DNA of 6,329 nt. Origin: Mycobacterium sp. Lineage in GTDB: Bacteria; Actinomycetota; Actinomycetes; Mycobacteriales; Mycobacteriaceae. Shown piece after piece: positions 1 through 4,205 of the stretch (position 1 is its first letter; each line of letters opens with the position of its first letter). The notes under the pieces were generated by a model, which ran no database searches, was not told the origin of the DNA, and saw only the letters and a list, made by a program, of their open reading frames with translations. The stretch covers positions 1 to 6,329 of the forward strand of contig JAQTVU010000149.1 in the NCBI GenBank assembly GCA_028706695.1. Direction: 5' to 3'. The position numbers and the translations under genes are program-made.

Positions 1-1
1 G

Positions 2-97
2 CGTGCCTACGGGTTTCACAGCCCGGACGCACTGATCGGCATGGCCATGCTCACCCGCGGCGGCCTCTGCCCCGCACTACCCGGCCGAGCAGCATGA
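2..97 (+). CDS. C-terminal end of a probable IS transposase (partial)
   Basis: The frame is open from the left edge and gives 31 residues before TGA at 95-97: it begins RAYGFHSPDALIGMAMLTRG and ends LPGRAA. A tail of this kind (aromatic-G-F, then SPDALI, a short hydrophobic helix, and a final LPGR) is one I recall from actinobacterial transposases, probably the ISL3 group. The catalytic domain would lie outside the window, so the family is recalled rather than shown. Just downstream is a sequence that looks like a terminal inverted repeat. Whether the copy is intact cannot be seen from here. Confidence 0.5.
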   Translation, partial: RAYGFHSPDALIGMAMLTRGGLCPALPGRAA

Positions 98-103
98 AAC
101 CAA

Positions 104-127
104 ACCCACGAAAACGTCAGTAGATCC
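104..127. repeat. Candidate terminal inverted repeat (right end of the left-edge IS)
   Basis: The 24 bases run from ACCCACG to GATCC and begin six bases after the transposase stop. They resemble from memory the ACCCACG..AAA..GTCAG..AG..CC ends of actinobacterial ISL3-type elements. Base composition changes to more A/T-rich immediately to the right, which fits an element boundary near 127. The partner repeat is outside the window, so neither the inverted repeat nor a target duplication can be confirmed. Confidence 0.4.
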
Positions 128-177
128 AGATGGAGTGGATGAGGTCATCGTATCTTATAACCTTTCTTTTTTGATGT

Positions 178-426
178 TTACACTATAATTATAGTTACTT
201 CTGGACAGTTATTCAGCGCCTGGTTGATTATCTCAATAGCCCCATCCCCGGCGGTGATTGCTCCGGCAATAAGCGACTTGACAGTCGGGTTGTCCAAGAG
301 GCTGTTCAACCCTTCGTCGATAAGATTGACGACGTTCGTCAGAGCGTTTATCCCTTGTGCAACAATACTGCACAAGTCATCGATTTCTTGTGCCGACAGT
401 GACGTACTGGCTATGGACTCGGTCAC
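178..426 (-). CDS. Small acidic helical protein of unknown function, 82 aa
   Basis: I do not recognise this protein. It starts at GTG (424-426) with GGGAG seven bases upstream, and ends at TAA (178-180). It is acidic, with a single lysine (K50) and no arginine. Residues 10-45 and 48-72 look like two amphipathic or hydrophobic helices broken near DNP (45-47). Two cysteines, C19 and C74, bracket this core and could form one disulfide. The last residues are strongly hydrophobic (VTIIIV). There is no N-terminal signal peptide. It follows the 469-879 gene by 42 bases on the same strand, so the two are probably cotranscribed and may act together. A small self-associating or membrane-active peptide is possible, but this is only inference. 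The gene is more A/T-rich than the rest of the window, suggesting a different origin. Confidence 0.6.
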   Translation of the reverse strand: MTESIASTSLSAQEIDDLCSIVAQGINALTNVVNLIDEGLNSLLDNPTVKSLIAGAITAGDGAIEIINQALNNCPEVTIIIV

Positions 427-433
427 TTAACTA

Positions 434-438
434 CTCCC
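434..438 (-). promoter_or_regulatory. Ribosome binding site for the 82-aa gene
   Basis: On the minus strand GGGAG is followed by seven bases (TAGTTAA) and then GTG. This good Shine-Dalgarno match fixes the GTG start at 426 and supports translation of this small gene. Confidence 0.6.
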
Positions 439-468
439 GCTTGAAGTGTTATTGGTAAACTGGTTAAC

Positions 469-879
469 TCACTCAGCGAGGTTTTGCGATTGCTGGATGA
501 TCTCTTGAGACAGTGCCGCCAGCTTTGTTACATCCGCGGTCGATTGACCGGAGCTCTGGCTTGGCGGTGTTGAACTCGGCGGACTCGACGTGGTGGAGGA
601 CGCTGAAAGAGTCTGGAGTCGTTCTGAGAAGTCCGAAATTTGGTCGGCAAGATGAGGTAGGAGCGTCGCTAATTGACTCGAATCTTGAGCATTCGGGTTA
701 CTTAGCTGTCCCGGTATCGAACGTATTCCTTCAGCGGCAGCTTGCAAACGTTGACTTAGATTCGACCGGGCTCGACTGTTGTTGGATTCTTGCAACCGCT
801 GGGCAGTTTCTTCTTTGTTTGCCGCTCCAGCGGCCTGCAACTGTGCCGCGAGTGCACTTAGATCTGGTGGAGTAGTCAT
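469..879 (-). CDS. Coiled-coil-like Gln/Ser-rich protein of unknown function, 136 aa
   Basis: I do not recognise the family. The protein has no cysteine and no signal peptide. Residues 5-55 are Ala/Gln/Leu-rich and helical (LAAQLQAAGAANKEE..., SQRLQAAAEGIRSI). Residues 67-91 form a second helix, 92-114 are a Ser/Thr/Pro linker (SASSTTSSPPSSTPPSQSSG), and 115-136 a last helix. This suggests an oligomerising helical protein with a flexible hinge, perhaps a partner or structural subunit. The ATG at 877-879 has no Shine-Dalgarno sequence, but a well-formed promoter is placed so that transcription starts at or within about two bases of the ATG, implying a leaderless mRNA. It is the first gene of a likely operon with the 82-aa gene. 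No function can be assigned. Confidence 0.6.
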   Translation of the reverse strand: MTTPPDLSALAAQLQAAGAANKEETAQRLQESNNSRARSNLSQRLQAAAEGIRSIPGQLSNPNAQDSSQLATLLPHLADQISDFSERLQTLSASSTTSSPPSSTPPSQSSGQSTADVTKLAALSQEIIQQSQNLAE

Positions 880-887
880 ACCGACGT

Positions 888-917
888 ATGATAGAGATTC
901 AAATCAACCGCCGTCAA
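888..917 (-). promoter_or_regulatory. Sigma70-type promoter giving a leaderless transcript
   Basis: On the minus strand the -35 box TTGACG (912-917) is followed by an 18-base spacer and the -10 box TATCAT (888-893). The expected start of transcription is about 879-881, at or next to the ATG at 879. This matches the leaderless arrangement common in mycobacteria and explains why the 136-aa gene has no ribosome binding site. It supports the reality of the two-gene minus-strand operon. Confidence 0.65.
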
Positions 918-938
918 TGATTGTTAACTGCGAAATCC

Positions 939-947
939 TGTGGATAA
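939..947 (-). promoter_or_regulatory. DnaA-box-like nonamer
   Basis: The plus strand reads TGTGGATAA, the complement of the consensus DnaA box TTATCCACA. It lies in the intergenic region between two divergent genes, 22 bases upstream of the minus-strand -35 box. A weaker relative, AAGTCCACA (two mismatches to TTGTCCACA), occurs at 1005-1013 on the plus strand. A single nonamer can occur by chance, so function is uncertain. Confidence 0.3.
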
Positions 948-1019
948 CTCGCGGAAGTCGGACTAGCGGGGGCTGTTCCGCGTGACTATACTGTTTCATC
1001 ACGACAAGTCCACACTGAA

Positions 1020-1050
1020 TTGAGCATGGCGCGCAGCGTATTTCTATACA
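1020..1050 (+). promoter_or_regulatory. Possible promoter of the S1-peptidase-like gene
   Basis: TTGAGC (1020-1025) could be a -35 box and TATACA (1045-1050) a -10 box, with a rather long 19-base spacer. Transcription would start near 1057, giving a leader of about 35 bases that contains most of the TACAAA repeats and the ribosome binding site. The -10 box overlaps the repeat tract, so changes in repeat number could change spacing or leader length. Confidence 0.35.
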
Positions 1051-1076
1051 AATAGATATACAAATACAAATACAAG
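1047..1076 (+). repeat. Tandem hexamer tract, (TACAAA) units
   Basis: Five hexamers follow in register: TACAAA, TAGATA, TACAAA, TACAAA, TACAAG. The decamer TATACAAATA occurs twice, at 1045-1054 and 1057-1066. The tract ends five bases before the GGAGG ribosome binding site of the next gene. A short A/T-rich microsatellite in a promoter or leader of a G/C-rich genome is unusual and could be phase-variable. Confidence 0.8.
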
Positions 1077-1080
1077 AAGC

Positions 1081-1085
1081 GGAGG
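1081..1085 (+). promoter_or_regulatory. Ribosome binding site of the S1-peptidase-like gene
   Basis: GGAGG, followed by GG, stands six bases before the GTG at 1092. It decides this start in a region with no nearby in-frame ATG. Confidence 0.7.
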
Positions 1086-1091
1086 GGCACT

Positions 1092-1856
1092 GTGCAAACC
1101 GCACGTCTTGGTGTGTCAGCGCTCTTGACTACCGCTATCGTCACGGCTCTGCTCGGAACTCCCGCCGCCGCAGCCGCAGTACCCCTCGGAGGAGGCTCCG
1201 GTATCGCCGTGAACGGAATGTTGTGCACCTTGACCACTATCGGTCACGACGGGACCGGTCAGCTGACCGGTTTCACCTCCGCGCACTGCGGCGGACCCGG
1301 TGCCATGGTCGCCGCTGAGGGCGACGGCAGTGCGGTCGGCAAGGTGGTGGCCGCCAATGCGGGACTGGACTACGCGGTGATCAAGTTCGATCCCGTAGCG
1401 GTGACGCCGATACCCGCCGCCGACGGTTTCCCCATCAACGGGATTGGCGCAGTCCCGCTGCCGGGCCAGACACAGTGGGCCTGCCAGCAGAGCCGCGCAA
1501 CCGGGCGCACGTGCGCCAATGTCGTGGGCTCAGTCGTCATCGACACCCGCCCGCCCGGCACCGAGACCTCACCGGAGAAGGCACAGAAAATCCAGCAAGC
1601 CACCTCCACCTTCGACGCTATCGAATGCGCCAACCCCGGTGACGCGGGAGCGCCGGTCACCGTCGGCGACATGCTGGTGGGCATGATCCGGGGCGGATTC
1701 ACCCCGACCGGCGAAGCGTGCCCGCTGCCGTTCGTCGCACCACCTGACGCGTACGTGCCGGCGCACCTGCGCACGGTGGTGGTGTCGATCGGCGCGATCC
1801 TTGGCGACGTGAATGCTAAAGGTGGACCGGGTTCGGGTTTTGTGCCGGTGGGCTGA
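1092..1856 (+). CDS. Secreted S1 (chymotrypsin-fold) serine-protease-like protein, catalytic Ser replaced by Ala
   Basis: The protein has 254 residues and starts at GTG with a strong ribosome binding site. Residues 1-29 form a Sec-type signal peptide: a short start with R5, a hydrophobic stretch 6-22, and an Ala run ending near A29. The mature part has S1 hallmarks. The His box is TSAHCGG with H65, a candidate Asp is D93 in LDYAVIKFD, and the Ser box reads NPGDAGAPV. Six cysteines (45, 66, 131, 141, 179, 210) fall where three disulfides of bacterial S1 enzymes are expected, including the C45-C66 pair around the His loop. The Ser position is A185 (codon GCG, 1644-1646), so classical proteolysis should be lost although His and Asp remain. 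It may be a binding pseudoenzyme or a decayed protease. The last residues are Gly/Pro-rich. Mycobacteria have related secreted trypsin-like proteins of uncertain role. The family call is fairly sure; the function is not. Confidence 0.8.
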   Translation: MQTARLGVSALLTTAIVTALLGTPAAAAAVPLGGGSGIAVNGMLCTLTTIGHDGTGQLTGFTSAHCGGPGAMVAAEGDGSAVGKVVAANAGLDYAVIKFDPVAVTPIPAADGFPINGIGAVPLPGQTQWACQQSRATGRTCANVVGSVVIDTRPPGTETSPEKAQKIQQATSTFDAIECANPGDAGAPVTVGDMLVGMIRGGFTPTGEACPLPFVAPPDAYVPAHLRTVVVSIGAILGDVNAKGGPGSGFVPVG

Positions 1857-1873
1857 GAGAAATTTAGAGTCGT

Positions 1874-1910
1874 CCGCTTAGTAACTACAAACCCGATGTC
1901 CACTAAACGG
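1874..1910. repeat. Imperfect inverted repeat in the 1857-1935 gap
   Basis: CCGCTTAGT (1874-1882) and ACTAAACGG (1902-1910) are nine-base arms with one mismatch and a 19-base loop. It follows the S1-peptidase-like gene by about 17 bases and precedes the ribosome binding site of the 57-aa gene. It could be a weak terminator of the first gene or an operator of the next. There is no T-run. Confidence 0.3.
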
Positions 1911-1923
1911 GGCAAGGATCGAT

Positions 1924-1929
1924 AAGGAG
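1924..1929 (+). promoter_or_regulatory. Ribosome binding site of the 57-aa gene
   Basis: AAGGAG lies six bases before GTG at 1936. This is one of the best Shine-Dalgarno matches in the window and is the main reason to accept the short gene that follows. Confidence 0.7.
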
Positions 1930-1935
1930 CCGTTG

Positions 1936-2109
1936 GTGAATAAACACGGGCGCCCGACGTGGGCCGGAGAGGTTCGCCGTCAAGCCGGAGCGGTGGCCAC
2001 CGCGGTCAAGACCGCGGACGGGCTGTGCTGGCAGGTTCGCCGCGACCGTGACGGGCTGGTGCGAATCACCACATGCCTTGCCGACACAGGTCATTGGCAG
2101 CGGGCGTGA
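1936..2109 (+). CDS. Small basic protein of unknown function, 57 aa, coupled to the GH25 gene
   Basis: GTG (1936) to TGA (2107-2109) encodes 57 residues beginning MNKHGRPTWAGEVRRQAG. The protein is basic, with six or more arginines between residues 6 and 43, three tryptophans (W9, W32, W54) and two cysteines (C31, C47). It has no signal peptide or membrane segment. Residues 30-48 (LCWQVRRDRDGLVRITTCL) could form a beta hairpin closed by the two cysteines. I do not recognise it. Support for a real gene is the AAGGAG ribosome binding site and the 4-base GTGA overlap with the start of the lysozyme-like gene, which implies translational coupling. It may be a partner, inhibitor or chaperone of that enzyme, or simply a leader peptide; neither role is shown. 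Confidence 0.6.
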   Translation: MNKHGRPTWAGEVRRQAGAVATAVKTADGLCWQVRRDRDGLVRITTCLADTGHWQRA

Positions 2110-2786
2110 CACTGTTCTATCCCGATTGCAGTAACAACAACTGGTCATCGACCCAGGACACCATCAATTTCCTGGAACAGCTTGTGCCCGAAGGCTTTAC
2201 CGGCATCTGCCACAAAGTCTCCGAGGGCAGCTATTACGAGGACCCGTACTGGCCGACCGTGCAGCAATGGTGCCGCGACAACAATCTGCCCGTCATCGGC
2301 TACCACTACGTCACCACCGATGACCCGACTGCCCAAGCCCATACCTGGACCGCCAACAACGGCGGGCCGGTCGCCGCGATGCTGGACTGGGAAGCCAACG
2401 GCGGTAGCCTGGCCAACCTGATCGCGGTCGTCGATGCGTTCAACACCGCCGGCGTCTCCGTACAACTGGGCTACTACCCGCACTGGTACTGGCAACAACA
2501 GGGAGGGGGCACCCTCGCAGGGCTGTCCACCTACCTGGTCTCCTCCGGCTACCCCGACGGCGGCGGCTATGCCTCCACCATCTACACCGAGTCTGGCGGC
2601 AACACCGGAGCAGGCTGGGCGCCCTACGGCGGTGCCACCCCGAACGCCTGGCAATTCACCAACCAAGCCCTCATCGTCGGGCGCACCGTGGACTGCAACG
2701 CCTACCAAGGCGCGGACCTCCGAGTCCTGTTCGGCACCACCACCCCTACCCGCACTCCGACACCCGACGGAACTGTAGCGCTATAA
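2106..2786 (+). CDS. GH25-family lysozyme-like (muramidase) protein, phage/mycobacterial type
   Basis: The protein has 226 residues. GH25 enzymes cut the MurNAc-GlcNAc bond of peptidoglycan. The chosen start is GTG at 2106, which gives MTLFYPDCSNNNW and overlaps the upstream stop by GTGA. An ATG at 2073 in the same frame would add 11 residues read inside the upstream gene and is less likely. D7 in YPDCSNNNW matches the N-terminal Asp of the GH25 barrel. D94 and E96 (LDWEAN) form the DxE catalytic pair, and WQFTNQALIVGRTVDCN (182-198) matches the final strand with its conserved VDxN. The wording (HKVSEGSYY, GYHYVTTDDP, GWAPYGGATP) is familiar from mycobacterial and mycobacteriophage GH25 proteins. 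There is no signal peptide, so export would need a holin, a tail or another route. After G210 comes a Thr/Pro tail (TTTPTRTPTPDG) ending at TAA, probably a truncated linker. Confidence 0.82.
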   Translation: MTLFYPDCSNNNWSSTQDTINFLEQLVPEGFTGICHKVSEGSYYEDPYWPTVQQWCRDNNLPVIGYHYVTTDDPTAQAHTWTANNGGPVAAMLDWEANGGSLANLIAVVDAFNTAGVSVQLGYYPHWYWQQQGGGTLAGLSTYLVSSGYPDGGGYASTIYTESGGNTGAGWAPYGGATPNAWQFTNQALIVGRTVDCNAYQGADLRVLFGTTTPTRTPTPDGTVAL

Positions 2787-2873
2787 CCGCTGGTCACAAC
2801 GCCATCGGGCACTGGTCTGACTCCCGTTCCCGGAGGGGGTAGTTTCCCGACTTCTCAGCAACCTCGAGACGGT
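2787..2873 (+). pseudogene. Remnant linker of the GH25 protein beyond the stop codon
   Basis: Directly after TAA (2784-2786) the same frame stays open and reads PLVTTPSGTGLTPVPGGGSF followed by PTSQQPRDG. This is the same Pro/Thr/Gly/Ser-rich character as the last 16 residues before the stop. It suggests the ancestral protein had a long linker and another domain, and that a point change created the stop. The frame stays open to 3182, but after about 2880 it loses recognisable character and then overlaps the toxin gene. The rest of 2787-3040 holds no supported gene, only the repeat cluster at 2976-3012 and the toxin promoter. Confidence 0.4.
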
Positions 2874-2975
2874 GTGTCGTACCAGGAAATTCGCTGGTCA
2901 TGCTGGGTGAACTGCGGCAGAGAAGTCCGAGGGTCCCAACGCATCGCTAATCTACCCGCTAGCCAAACGCGCCGT

Positions 2976-3012
2976 CCCTGCAAGGGTGCCGGCGCAGGGT
3001 GCGGCATCCCTG
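2976..3012. promoter_or_regulatory. Repeat cluster upstream of the toxin-antitoxin operon (candidate operator)
   Basis: CCCTGC (2976-2981) pairs with GCAGGG (2994-2999), and CAGGGTGC (2995-3002) pairs with CATCCCTG (3005-3012) with one bulged T. The block GCA(A)GGGTGC(C)GGC also occurs twice as a direct repeat (2980-2993 and 2994-3005). The cluster covers the -35 area of the leaderless promoter at 3029. Ribbon-helix-helix antitoxins usually repress their own operon through short repeated sites, so this is a good operator candidate. A terminator for the upstream gene is an alternative, though no T-run follows. Confidence 0.4.
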
Positions 3013-3028
3013 ATAAGCATTTACGTGT

Positions 3029-3034
3029 TACGAT
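3029..3034 (+). promoter_or_regulatory. -10 box of a leaderless promoter for the toxin-antitoxin operon
   Basis: TACGAT fits TANNNT and is followed by six bases, then GTG at 3041, so transcription would start at the first base of the start codon. No convincing -35 box is seen, which is common for regulated mycobacterial promoters. No Shine-Dalgarno sequence precedes the GTG. Confidence 0.5.
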
Positions 3035-3040
3035 ATTTGT

Positions 3041-3295
3041 GTGGAGATTGGCCCCACCGCGCTCAAGCGAAAGTGGACGCGCGACGACATCCTTCACGCA
3101 CTGGAACACCGGCACATCGACTATGACATCGAGGATGACGATCCGCCGCGCACCTGGGTTTTCGGCTTCGCCCGCGACCTAACGCTGCTGGAGTTGCTCA
3201 TCCTTCATGACACCCCCGGCGGGCGAGTCATCCACTGCATGAAGGCCCGTCCGAAAGAACTGGAGAAAGCCCTCCGAGCACGAGGCAGGCGATGA
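3041..3295 (+). CDS. Putative toxin of a type II toxin-antitoxin pair (RelE/BrnT-like)
   Basis: The protein has 84 residues and a GTG start. It opens with WTRDDILHALEHRHIDYDIEDD, then strands around residues 38-43 (TWVFGF) and 48-56 (TLLELLILH), and ends with VIHCMKARPKEL (63-74). The pattern of an N-terminal helix, a small beta sheet with LLELLIL, and a final IH-x-M-K-x-R box is one I recall in small actinobacterial toxins of the RelE/BrnT-like superfamily that sit beside ribbon-helix-helix antitoxins. If so it would act on mRNA or ribosomes in the cytoplasm; H65, K68 and R70 are candidate active residues. The stop lies one base before the antitoxin ATG, so the pair is one operon with the toxin first, as in BrnTA and HigBA. 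Family membership is inferred mostly from context and general motif shape. Confidence 0.6.
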   Translation: MEIGPTALKRKWTRDDILHALEHRHIDYDIEDDDPPRTWVFGFARDLTLLELLILHDTPGGRVIHCMKARPKELEKALRARGRR

Positions 3296-3296
3296 T

Positions 3297-3557
3297 ATGA
3301 CCCACACGCAGAAGCAGACCCACCCACCGCTGGACAACGCAGGAGTGGACCGGCTCGTCACCGAGGCCGAAGCAGGCATCCCCGAGGAGAAGCTACGCCG
3401 CCGGGGCCGACCGTCGATAGGGGATGAAGCCGCGAGCACCTACTCGGTGCGCCTGCCCGACGACCTGGTGACCTTGGTGGACACCCGAGCAGAACTCGAA
3501 GGCGTGAGTCGGGGCGAGACAATCCGACGCGCGCTCGTGGAGTACCTGACCACTTGA
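3297..3557 (+). CDS. Ribbon-helix-helix (CopG-type) antitoxin
   Basis: The protein has 86 residues, with ATG one base after the toxin stop and GAGG (3282-3285) upstream within the toxin gene. The C-terminal part is a typical ribbon-helix-helix fold. The strand is S47-TYSVRL-53, helix A runs about 55-67 (DDLVTLVDTRAEL), the turn is GVSRGE, and helix B is 74-84 (ETIRRALVEYL). A GRPS motif (37-40) precedes it. The N-terminal 35 residues are polar and would contact the toxin. Having the DNA-binding fold at the C-terminus is less usual for antitoxins in general, but I recall it in actinobacterial pairs of this kind. It likely neutralises the upstream product and represses the operon at the repeat cluster 2976-3012. 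Confidence 0.78.
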   Translation: MTHTQKQTHPPLDNAGVDRLVTEAEAGIPEEKLRRRGRPSIGDEAASTYSVRLPDDLVTLVDTRAELEGVSRGETIRRALVEYLTT

Positions 3558-3563
3558 TCGGCG

Positions 3564-3590
3564 GCTACGCAGTCAACGCGTAGCTGATTT
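3564..3590 (+). terminator. Intrinsic-terminator-like hairpin after the antitoxin gene
   Basis: GCTACGC (3564-3570), loop AGTCAAC and GCGTAGC (3578-3584) form a perfect 7-base-pair stem six bases after the antitoxin stop, followed by TGATTT. The T-tract is weak, as is usual in actinobacteria. The gap 3558-3738 shows no supported gene. Confidence 0.55.
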
Positions 3591-3738
3591 CCGAACGGGC
3601 GTCTGCCTGAAACCCGAACGTGTGGACTGGCCGTTCTACTGTCGTTAATGGGGGTAGATTCCGGACTTGCCACCAACCCCCGCGGAGTGAGGCATTCCCG
3701 ACGCGGCGGCATCGATTGTTGCAGTGATGGCCGCACGG

Positions 3739-4077
3739 TCAAGCGGTTTCCTTACCGGAGCGGCGCGTTCGGCCGCGCGGGAGCGCGGGTCCGCGCCACA
3801 GCGAACTTCCAAGCGCATGTTCCAGACGGGCGAGCGAGCCGATGTCACAAAGCACGGCCCCAGCCAAGATGCGGCCGATGGTGGTGTGCGCGACTCCGCT
3901 CGTTGCGGCCAGCGCGCGTTGGCCGGTCCCGGTCTCGGCCATCGCGGCGCGCAACGCGCGCGCGATCGCCTGGGCGGCGGGCGCCGACGGGGGGGCGTCT
4001 GGCGCCAGCTCGGCGTCCGGCCATTCGCCGGCGATCACATACGCGGCCGGCGGTTGGTCGCCGTTGCTGCGCGACAT
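3739..4077 (-). CDS. XRE-type helix-turn-helix regulator
   Basis: The protein has 112 residues, running from ATG at 4075-4077 to TGA at 3739-3741. Residues 1-35 are a Pro/Ala-rich, probably flexible segment. Residues 38-92 form a Cro/C1-type helix-turn-helix: IARALRAAMAE (38-48), then QRALAATSGVAHTTIGRILAG (53-73) as the paired helices with GVAHTTIGRI as recognition helix, then IGSLARLEHALG (79-90). The C-terminus is basic (RGRTRRSGKETA). It is transcribed away from the recombinase-like gene, with a palindrome between them, so it probably controls that gene, itself, or both. The start codon sits at the predicted transcription start of a leaderless promoter. Arg-rich frames on the opposite strand are shadows. 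Confidence 0.75.
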   Translation of the reverse strand: MSRSNGDQPPAAYVIAGEWPDAELAPDAPPSAPAAQAIARALRAAMAETGTGQRALAATSGVAHTTIGRILAGAVLCDIGSLARLEHALGSSLWRGPALPRGRTRRSGKETA

Positions 4078-4083
4078 GCCCTC

Positions 4084-4111
4084 ACGATAGCGCCGCAGCC
4101 CACCAGTTCAG
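4084..4111 (-). promoter_or_regulatory. Leaderless promoter of the XRE regulator
   Basis: On the minus strand TATCGT (4084-4089) is followed by GAGGGC and then the ATG at 4077, placing the transcription start on the A of ATG. A weak -35 candidate, CTGAAC (4106-4111), stands 16 bases upstream. GAGGG directly against the ATG is too close to serve as a ribosome binding site. Confidence 0.45.
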
Positions 4112-4137
4112 CGGAACCTGTCACACCCCCCTGCTTC

Positions 4138-4159
4138 AATGGTGCATGTACGCACCATT
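4138..4159. promoter_or_regulatory. Palindrome between the divergent regulator and recombinase-like genes
   Basis: AATGGTGC (4138-4145), spacer ATGTAC, and GCACCATT (4152-4159) are perfect 8-base inverted arms with a 6-base centre. It lies 61 bases from the XRE start and 47 bases from the recombinase-like start. It suits a dimeric XRE operator. The geometry of two arms around a 6-base spacer is also that of tyrosine-recombinase crossover sites such as dif. No other full copy is seen in the window. Confidence 0.6.
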
Positions 4160-4205
4160 TGGGAAGGGTTGACGATGCGACACCTACAAACTCGGCGGCG
4201 AATGG

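Noticed and set aside
513..875. Plus-strand open frame opposite the 136-aa gene
   Set aside because: It has no ribosome binding site or recognisable motif, and the minus strand has a strong promoter aimed at its gene.
985..992. TATACT (plus) / TATAGT (minus) as further promoters
   Set aside because: Only weak -35 partners are found, and neither position suits a nearby start as well as the promoters already listed.
986..1237. Minus-strand frame with a Tyr/Leu-Tyr/Ile repeat (LYLYLYIYLY)
   Set aside because: The repeat is only the reverse translation of the TACAAA tract, and the frame overlaps the signal peptide region of the S1-like gene.
2073..2108. ATG at 2073 as the start of the GH25 gene
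   Set aside because: The extra residues are read out of frame inside the well-supported 57-aa gene. GTG at 2106 gives the natural GH25 N-terminus MTLFYPD and a GTGA overlap.
3650..3681. GGGGGT/ACCCCC inverted repeat as terminator of the XRE gene
   Set aside because: The arms are only six bases around a 20-base loop with no T-run, so it is too weak to call.
3648..4172. Long plus-strand Arg-rich frame
   Set aside because: It is opposite the XRE gene, and its Arg/Ala/Gly-rich composition is typical of a shadow frame in G/C-rich DNA.
4169..4174. TTGACG as -35 box for the recombinase-like gene
   Set aside because: No TANNNT lies 16-19 bases downstream; TACAAA at 4185 is too close.
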